Source: Planctomycetota bacterium
GTDB taxonomy: Bacteria; Planctomycetota; B15-G4
Length of the DNA: 54,610 bases
Direction: 5' to 3'
Assembly (NCBI GenBank): GCA_029245865.1
Contig: JAQWOM010000006.1
Location: 1-54,610 of the forward strand
Shown here: in pieces, positions 49,534 to 54,610 of the stretch
How positions within the stretch are numbered: the first letter of the stretch is position 1
How the letters are laid out: each line of letters starts with the position of its first letter
Program-made: the position numbers and the translations under genes
The notes under the pieces: generated by a model
Seen by the model: the letters and a program-made list of their open reading frames with translations, nothing else
The model's database searches: none
What the model was told of the DNA's origin: nothing

Positions 49534-50808
49534 ATGACCTCCCCGACTTTGAGTACCGCTGCCGGCGACGGCGCGGATGCTAGTTGCCGTCCTTCGTTTG
49601 ATGAGCACCTTCAAAGGGCTATGCGCGAACTGCGCATTGCGCTTGGAAGGTTGTTGGCGTCGGTTGGCGCAGATCCAAGAACGCCGCAGAAAGTGTCGCG
49701 CCGTTTCGGTATCAATCGCAACCTGGCCTGGAAGGTGTCGCGTTTGATCAGCGAGCGTGACGGTCTTGCTTCGGTGCGTCACGTCCCGGGTAAGCATGGG
49801 CTGCAAATTCTCTGCGAGAGATTTCGTGACGCGGGCGCACCCGAAGATGTCTTGAATGCTGTCGGCCTCGCGATGGACGGTTTTCTCCAGATGGTGAAAA
49901 TGCAGGCGGGAGACCGGGCCGCACTTGAGATGACATTGCGTAGCCTGCGACCCGAAGGTGAAGGGCCAGCGGGGATGCTCGCGGCGCGCAAACTGGCTTT
50001 TCAGGGGAACAGCGCTGTCTGGGGCGTGCGTGCGGGCCTGAAGCTTGGCTTGCAGGTGGTGGCACCGTCTGAAAATAGTCCAGGAAACCGTAACGTCGAT
50101 ATTGCGAGCGTCGGAGGGGTGATGGACTTCTGGCGTTTGCGTGCCGACGCATGCTGGCCTCTGATGCACTCTGGCGAAAGCGCCGCAAGCACGGCCTCTG
50201 GTCCTCGATTTGTGGAGCCGCTGCAAGCATCTGGTGGAGATTGCGACGGTCCGCCCTGGATTCGCGATTTCTGTTCGGTGCCGTTGCCCGAATGCAGGCG
50301 TGTGGAGAGAGCTTCCGGCGTCCTCTATGAGATCACCGATGGGCCTGTCGGGAGCACGGCCGCATTTTCATGTGTGTATGGACAACTCACCCGGAATGCC
50401 GCTGGCTTTGCTGCCGGTCAAGAAGTGGCGGTGCCCGACCAAAGTTTGCGGCTCAATTTGCCAGTAAGCGCAGCTCACTTCGACGTGTTGATCCACGAAT
50501 CGTTGCCCGTGAAAGAGACGCCCCGAGTTGTGGTCGAGAGCTGGATGCAAATGAGTGACAGTCCAGGCTCTCCGGAGATCTCGCGATACAGGTTAGATGC
50601 TCAGGAAGAGGTCGATGAGTTGCCGCTGGGTCTTCCCAATTTGGGAATCCAGGAAGTACCACGCTATACGGATCTTGTCGATCAGGTGGTCAATGCACTC
50701 GGTCATCCCTTGCGAGAGTTTCGAGGGTATCGCGTGAAGTTGCGCTATCCGCCGATCCCGGCGGTTCTGAAGCTGCTGTGCAACTCTCCCGAAGCTGCTC
50801 GCGACTAA
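49534..50808 (+). CDS. Hypothetical protein with N-terminal helix-turn-helix, possible regulator
   Basis: 424 residues. Residues 25-75 contain a helical region with a plausible winged or simple helix-turn-helix (TPQKVSRRFGINRNLAWKVS), the type seen in DNA-binding transcription factors. The rest is a large alpha/beta domain without recognised motif (AAHFDVLIHESLPV, GHPLREFRGYRVKLRYP). The start at 49534 has no strong ribosome-binding site. I do not recognise a family and call it a possible sensor-regulator only from the HTH. It converges with the radical SAM gene. Confidence 0.65.
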   Translation: MTSPTLSTAAGDGADASCRPSFDEHLQRAMRELRIALGRLLASVGADPRTPQKVSRRFGINRNLAWKVSRLISERDGLASVRHVPGKHGLQILCERFRDAGAPEDVLNAVGLAMDGFLQMVKMQAGDRAALEMTLRSLRPEGEGPAGMLAARKLAFQGNSAVWGVRAGLKLGLQVVAPSENSPGNRNVDIASVGGVMDFWRLRADACWPLMHSGESAASTASGPRFVEPLQASGGDCDGPPWIRDFCSVPLPECRRVERASGVLYEITDGPVGSTAAFSCVYGQLTRNAAGFAAGQEVAVPDQSLRLNLPVSAAHFDVLIHESLPVKETPRVVVESWMQMSDSPGSPEISRYRLDAQEEVDELPLGLPNLGIQEVPRYTDLVDQVVNALGHPLREFRGYRVKLRYPPIPAVLKLLCNSPEAARD

Positions 50809-50866
50809 AGAAAGGCATGCCCCGATCGTGACTGGTCGAGGCGCTTGGCCCGTGGGCCAACTCGGG

Positions 50867-51940
50867 TTACTTGGAGGCTGGTTCCGGCTTCCCGTCCTTG
50901 CCTGCGATACGTGATTTGTGCATCTGCTGGGCAAGTGTTGAGCCAGGGATTGACCCATTCATCAGCGTAGTGCCTTCGAAGACATTGAACGGGTCGACGT
51001 TCGTGCCGACGAGGTCCTTGCTGTAACTGCGACCTGAACGGCGATTGTTTTCGTCCCACTGCTTATCGCAGGTTTCGAGCAAACAGAAGCTCTTGTGCTT
51101 GATGAACTGTTCGTACATGCGCTTGTGGATCGGTGCCAGCGCCTCCTCATGCATATTGCCATAGATCGCGTGGATGCGATCGCAGGTCATGACATCACCG
51201 TCGTTGGTGACGTAGAGCTTGTGAGTGCCGGCGGGGCAGCGGTTCTTGCCACTCCAGAACATGTTGTCTTCGCGGCACCGAGGGTGATAGCGCATCTTCC
51301 AGTAGTACTCACTGTCCAGGCCGACGTTGTTGTAGATCATCGGGTAGTTGAACAGGACGGAGAAGTCGTCTTCCTCTGCCATCTTGAAGGCATGCTCGAT
51401 GTTCTTGCGTTCGCTTTCGAGATTGACAACAGAAAGCGTGACGGAGATGCCGCGGTCTACGCAATAACGAGCGAGGTCACGCTTGAAGGTGTCGAGGTAG
51501 TAGCTGCCGTACGACATCTGAATCGTGGAGAGACCTGCCTCCTTGAGAAGGTCGACCTTTTCCTCGGTGAGAAGCGTGCTGTTGGTTACGAGTGAGACGA
51601 CGACGTCTTTCGGAATGGCATCTACGACATCGTAGATGTCTTTACGAACCATCGGTTCGCCACCGGTGACATTGACGTGAATGAGCCCAAGCTCGTGAGC
51701 TTCGCGTGTGATGCGTGCGACTTCGGCCACAGGCATGTGTGGAGGTTTTTGCTGCGCCTTCATCAGGTCTTCCGCGTAGCAAAAGTCGCAGTCGAGGTTG
51801 CAGATCCAGGTCACGGCTAGCTCGAGAGAGCGCAGCGTGCGGATGCCGGCGCGCATCTTGGCTTCGGATGCGAGAACTCGTGCAGCCTGGGTAGGGTTCT
51901 TGACGCCGAGTTGGAACTGCTTGATGGCCTTGCGAAGCAT
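50867..51940 (-). CDS. Radical SAM protein with SPASM-like C-terminal cysteines
   Basis: 357 residues. The SAM cluster motif is C47-x3-C51-x2-C54 (CNLDCDFC), followed by NVTGGEPMVRKD and SLVTNSTLLTEEK, the usual barrel motifs. C-terminal cysteines (RCREDNMF, NRCPAGTHKLYVTNDGDVMTC, then SFCLLETC) resemble a SPASM/twitch auxiliary Fe-S cluster, as in enzymes modifying peptides or proteins and in heme/PQQ-type maturases. No small peptide substrate gene is obvious next to it. The N-terminal 35 residues are a basic helical extension. Substrate unknown. Confidence 0.88.
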   Translation of the reverse strand: MLRKAIKQFQLGVKNPTQAARVLASEAKMRAGIRTLRSLELAVTWICNLDCDFCYAEDLMKAQQKPPHMPVAEVARITREAHELGLIHVNVTGGEPMVRKDIYDVVDAIPKDVVVSLVTNSTLLTEEKVDLLKEAGLSTIQMSYGSYYLDTFKRDLARYCVDRGISVTLSVVNLESERKNIEHAFKMAEEDDFSVLFNYPMIYNNVGLDSEYYWKMRYHPRCREDNMFWSGKNRCPAGTHKLYVTNDGDVMTCDRIHAIYGNMHEEALAPIHKRMYEQFIKHKSFCLLETCDKQWDENNRRSGRSYSKDLVGTNVDPFNVFEGTTLMNGSIPGSTLAQQMHKSRIAGKDGKPEPASK

Positions 51941-52004
51941 GGAGGCGGTCCGAGAGTGAATCTGGTGAGGAGCGGGGAGGGGGGCTCCTCTAGTCTAGCC
52001 TGGG

Positions 52005-52598
52005 TTATTCGCGGTCGAGGAAGATCACGCCATCTATAACGCCATTACGGAGCGCGTCGTCAGTAGACATGTCCAGGGCGGTGGGTATCTTCTTCTCCGC
52101 CCAGTGGGCGTCATGGTTGAGAAAACGCCCCAGGTAGGCATTTTCGAGGCGTCTGCAGAGTTCGACATATTTTTCGTCGGGTGGCGGTAAATACTCGTGT
52201 TCCTCTCGATCTGGCGGGTCATCCCAGACCATTCGGTGGATGAGGAGCACTGAGTTTTCAAAAGCCGTGCGAACTCCCGTCCCTGCCATCAGGATGATGC
52301 AGGCAGCGCTCTGGGCGAAGCCCATGCAGACGGTGTTGACCCGGCACGGAATGCCATGCATCGCATTGATGATGGCGCAGGCCGCTTCAACGTCTCCGCC
52401 CGTGCTGTTGATCAGCACATCGATGGGCGCATCGGCGCTCTCTTCAGACAAGCTGAGCAATCGGTGGACGGTCTCTTCGGCCTTCGCGCCGGTGATATCG
52501 CCGAACAGAAAGATTCGGCGTGGACCCGCGAAGGCGTGGTGAGGGTCTCTGCTGTGGGCGAGCGCGGGGTCACTTCCTTCAGTTGAACGTTCCTTCAT
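52005..52598 (-). CDS. ClpP-like serine protease
   Basis: 197 residues of the ClpP/crotonase fold. The catalytic triad appears complete: S97 in GFAQSAACIILMAG, H121 in LLIHRMVW, and D176 in ALDMSTDDALRNGVID. GGDVEAACAIINAM and the final GVIDGVI are also ClpP-like. It differs from housekeeping ClpP in having an acidic insert (DDPPDREEHEYLPPPDE) after the His. No clpX or clpC is nearby; clpS lies about 5.7 kb away. Could be an accessory ClpP paralog. Confidence 0.88.
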   Translation of the reverse strand: MKERSTEGSDPALAHSRDPHHAFAGPRRIFLFGDITGAKAEETVHRLLSLSEESADAPIDVLINSTGGDVEAACAIINAMHGIPCRVNTVCMGFAQSAACIILMAGTGVRTAFENSVLLIHRMVWDDPPDREEHEYLPPPDEKYVELCRRLENAYLGRFLNHDAHWAEKKIPTALDMSTDDALRNGVIDGVIFLDRE

Positions 52599-52760
52599 GG
52601 CCTAGAGTCTACTCTTTCGAGCCCGATGCAGGGGTGAGAGGATGCTCACTCAGCCTGCGGTCGTGCGGGAACTGATACGCTTGCGCACTTCCAAGGCCGT
52701 GCCTAGCCCGTGTTCGTTGGTTTAGCGGCCAAGCCCAGACGAAGAGAATCGCGTTCCTCC

Positions 52761-53072
52761 ATGCTTTCTCGTATCTGCCGTGTCGAAGAATTGCCTGAGG
52801 GGGCTGTCCGGCGAGAAGTGGTGGAGGGCCGGCACATTGCTGTCGCCCGGCACCGGGGGGCAGTTCATGGGTTCGGAGCGATCTGCCCGCACCAGCGCCA
52901 AGATCTCTCCGAGGGCTTTATCGCCGATGACGGAATCACTTGTGACAGTCATCTCTGGCATTTCCGTTTTTCAGACGGCAAGTGTGCACTGATTCCTGAG
53001 GCTTCTATTCCAATCTTCCCTGCTCGCGAAGTCGATGGGTGGGTTGTTGTGGACTTGTCTCCAGCTTCATGA
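52761..53072 (+). CDS. Rieske-type [2Fe-2S] ferredoxin
   Basis: 103 residues from the ATG at 52761 (a GTG 17 codons upstream is a weaker choice). The two Rieske half-motifs are C42-P-H44 and C61-D-S-H64, matching C-x-H-x16-C-x2-H of Rieske ferredoxins that serve oxygenases. No membrane anchor, so a soluble electron carrier. It overlaps miaE by ATGA, and MiaE needs two electrons per turnover for its di-iron site, so this is the likely donor (inference). No Shine-Dalgarno is obvious. Confidence 0.9.
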   Translation: MLSRICRVEELPEGAVRREVVEGRHIAVARHRGAVHGFGAICPHQRQDLSEGFIADDGITCDSHLWHFRFSDGKCALIPEASIPIFPAREVDGWVVVDLSPAS

Positions 53073-53704
53073 CGCAAGCTCTCCCAGAATCTGATCAGTT
53101 CAAGCGGCAACTCTCCCAGACGCCAGCTTCTTGGGCGACGGAGTCCGCACGTGATCTCATGGCCCTGCTTTCTGACCATGCCCATTGCGAACTGAAAGCA
53201 GGCGCGAATGCGATGACGATGCTCAAGCGGAACCCCAATCGACCCGGGTTCGCGTTGCGTTTGGCCCCGTTGATCAAAGAAGAGTGTGACCACCTGCATC
53301 GTGTGTTGCGAGAGATCGAAATGCGTGGGGGCGTGCTTGCTCAGGATGCACCAAATCCATGGGCGGAAGGGTTGCACGCTGCGGCGCGCAAGCTGCCTCC
53401 CGTGCGGCTTCCACACGGAGGCTTTCTGGATGTCCTCCTCATCTCTGCATTGATCGAAATGCGTTCTCACGAGCGCTTTGAGCGACTGGCAGAGTGCGCG
53501 GCCATGCGGGATCTGGAGTCGCTCTATCGCAACTTGTGTGAAGCCGAGGCGCGCCACGGCTTGCTCTTCCAGGAGCTTGCGCGGGAGACCTTCCCCGCAG
53601 CTGCAGTGGAGGAGAGGTTCGCTCTCCTGGCAGAGCAGGAAGCAGTTCTCATGGAGCGCCTCCCGCCTGGCCCTCGGATTCACTCTGGCGTTGCCGGTTT
53701 GTGA
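53069..53704 (+). CDS. miaE: tRNA-(ms2io6A)-hydroxylase
   Basis: Hydroxylates the isopentenyl side chain of ms2i6A37 in tRNA. 211 residues from the ATG at 53069, overlapping the Rieske gene stop. The four-helix di-iron bundle is indicated by DHAHCELKAGANAM, the E-E-x-x-H element LIKEECDHLH, ALIEMRSHERFERLA, and EAEARHGLLFQELA, all matching MiaE. The pairing with a Rieske ferredoxin suggests a coupled redox unit. miaA and miaB are not in the window. It converges with the selenoprotein gene, with three bases between stops. Confidence 0.93.
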   Translation: MTQALPESDQFKRQLSQTPASWATESARDLMALLSDHAHCELKAGANAMTMLKRNPNRPGFALRLAPLIKEECDHLHRVLREIEMRGGVLAQDAPNPWAEGLHAAARKLPPVRLPHGGFLDVLLISALIEMRSHERFERLAECAAMRDLESLYRNLCEAEARHGLLFQELARETFPAAAVEERFALLAEQEAVLMERLPPGPRIHSGVAGL

Positions 53705-53707
53705 CGA

Positions 53708-54325
53708 CTAGTTGCCCTTCATCTCGGGTTCCAGGTCGACTCCCAATCCGTCCGCAACGCGATTGATGTACCCAAAATAGGCTGCAACTTGAGCGGCATC
53801 ATGAATGGCTCGATCGTCGAGGCCGATGTCGCGAAGCGATTGGACATGCACAGCTTGAACGCTGCCCGGATCGATGGTGAGTCGTTCGGCGTATTGCAAA
53901 AGAGCTCGCAGGCGCTCATTGGGCGCCGCTTCACTTCCTTGGGAGGCGATGTCTTCCGCGAAAGCATTCGCCGGGTCGGCAAAGTCGCCTGACACCTTGC
54001 CTTTTGCGTCCCTGGGCGGCTCGTCTCGTTCCAACTGTTTTTGAACCTCGACACGGAGGTCATCTGCATGAGCCCGTACTCAGTAGAAGCAGTCGTTGGC
54101 GCGACTGACAGCCACTGCGATGGACTCACGTTCCACTCGCGTCAGCGGTGAGGGGCCGTGCATCAGAGTCGCGTACAGCGTCATCGATGCTTCGAGTGCT
54201 TGCGAGTTGGGGCTTTGAATGCGAAGGATGTTGTAGACTCTGCCGGCTCGGCCAACGGCTGCATCGTAGATGCTCGCCAGGTGCCCGTCCGCTTCGCCAG
54301 GAGGAACTGTTTCGATGTATGCCAT
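53708..54325 (-). CDS. AhpD-like peroxidase-related selenoprotein (in-frame UGA read as Sec)
   Basis: 205 residues if TGA at 54080-54082 is read as selenocysteine (residue 82). The upstream part (MAYIETVPPGEADGHLASIY ... LTRVERESIAVAVSRANDCFY) and the downstream part (VRAHADDLR ... LLQYAERLTIDPGSVQAVHV ... VAAYFGYINRVADGLGVDLE) are two halves of one peroxidase-related/carboxymuconolactone-decarboxylase-like protein in the same frame. The family motif is C-x-x-C; here it is C79-F-Y-U82, with the stop exactly at the second, redox-active position. The distance of the flanking blocks is normal, with no deletion. A hairpin suited to a bacterial SECIS follows. The likely role is peroxide or thiol redox chemistry. 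An annotation that stops at TGA would give two fragments. Confidence 0.85.
54044..54061 (-). promoter_or_regulatory. Putative bacterial SECIS hairpin
   Basis: In the mRNA, GACCUC pairs with GAGGUU (6 bp, one G-U) around the loop CGUGUC. The stem begins 18 bases after the UGA and the loop 24 bases after it, in the range for bacterial SECIS elements, and a G lies at the second loop position, as bacterial SECIS models require. It is inside the coding sequence, as expected in bacteria. Confidence 0.55.
54080..54082 (-). other. In-frame TGA (selenocysteine codon)
   Basis: TGA directly after TGC-TTC-TAC (C-F-Y), at the second Cys position of the family's CxxC motif. Confidence 0.8.
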
Positions 54326-54377
54326 GAGCGCGAGTTTACCGACCGACGCGTACTCCTCGCACGCTTGGTCATGGACC

Positions 54378-54610
54378 GTGACCCGAATGCTCGGTTGCCT
54401 GGTGGCCCTCATGCTGGTTGCGTGCGGAGGAAGCGATAAGCCCGGCGACTCCACGAATACGACTGGCTCAGGAGGTGCTTCCTCAACGGATGCGGTGAAG
54501 CCCGCCCCCGTGGAGTTGAAGAGCATCGATCCGACTGTTGCTGGGGTGGTTCATGGAGTGGTGGGGTTTGCGGGCACGCCTCCCGTGCAGAAACCACTGT
54601 CCATGCGCAG
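54378..54610 (+). CDS. Partial lipoprotein with a carboxypeptidase-regulatory-like domain start
   Basis: Runs off the right edge after 77 codons. A GTG at 54378 or the ATG at 54387 starts a lipoprotein signal peptide with lipobox LVAC and Cys at residue 13 from the ATG. A Gly/Ser/Thr-rich linker follows, then VVHGVVGFAGTPPVQKPLSM, which resembles the start of a short domain (G-x-V-x-F-x-G-T-P-P) seen in secreted copper/cytochrome-associated proteins. Too little is visible for a firm call. Divergent from the selenoprotein gene, with 52 bases between starts. Confidence 0.65.
   Translation, partial: MTRMLGCLVALMLVACGGSDKPGDSTNTTGSGGASSTDAVKPAPVELKSIDPTVAGVVHGVVGFAGTPPVQKPLSMR

Overview
The window is bacterial chromosome of fairly high GC, dense with genes on both strands, with no rRNA, tRNA, CRISPR array or insertion sequence that I can see. 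The gene families suggest a Planctomycetota-like bacterium: a Tat-exported DUF1501 protein beside a DUF1549-like protein, a secreted seven-blade FG-GAP protein, many lipoproteins and secreted Ig-like proteins, and a ten-heme cytochrome fused to EF-hands. There is no 16S gene to confirm this. A ClpS/DUF2017 pair of the type usually seen in actinobacteria is an outlier. Both ends cut genes: a minus-strand membrane protein at 1-197 and a plus-strand lipoprotein at 54378-54610.

Layout. 1-1700: partial membrane gene, Nudix hydrolase, small membrane protein. 1780-10458 (minus): an eight-gene, operon-like cluster that joins sulfate activation (ATP sulfurylase, APS kinase) to three alkaline-phosphatase-superfamily proteins, two small ribbon-helix-helix proteins and a three-helix membrane protein. 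It has no sulfotransferase or sulfate-reduction gene. A lipoprotein gene (10953-11456) diverges from it. Both RHH proteins, the APS kinase and the lipoprotein end in the same short C-terminal tail (L-x-x-L-G-Y-[LI] type). This is the strongest candidate for an undescribed system here. 11563-18528: queF, thiO, fabI, sfsA, ygfZ, mutY and a membrane-anchored rhodanese, mostly housekeeping. 18562-28110: FG-GAP protein, a possible structured RNA or operator region, an alpha/beta hydrolase, and a secreted module of DUF1549-like protein, DUF1501 protein and decaheme cytochrome. 28315-36749: lipA, two paralogous E1-alpha genes, one E1-beta, E2, lpd and lipB, which is a complete 2-oxoacid dehydrogenase complex together with the enzymes that lipoylate it. 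36746-46076: mazG, a methyltransferase, hydrolases, a SirB1-like protein, homocysteine methyltransferase, an M1 peptidase with HEAT repeats and an Ig-like repeat protein. 46325-54610: clpS-DUF2017, an M16 peptidase, hypotheticals, a radical SAM protein, a ClpP-like protease, a Rieske ferredoxin overlapping miaE, and an AhpD-like gene.

The AhpD-like gene (53708-54325, minus) is interrupted by a single in-frame TGA exactly where the family has the second cysteine of its CxxC redox motif. A hairpin with a G near the start of its loop lies at the right distance downstream for a bacterial SECIS. I read it as a selenoprotein (C-F-Y-U). A conventional annotation would split it into two fragments.
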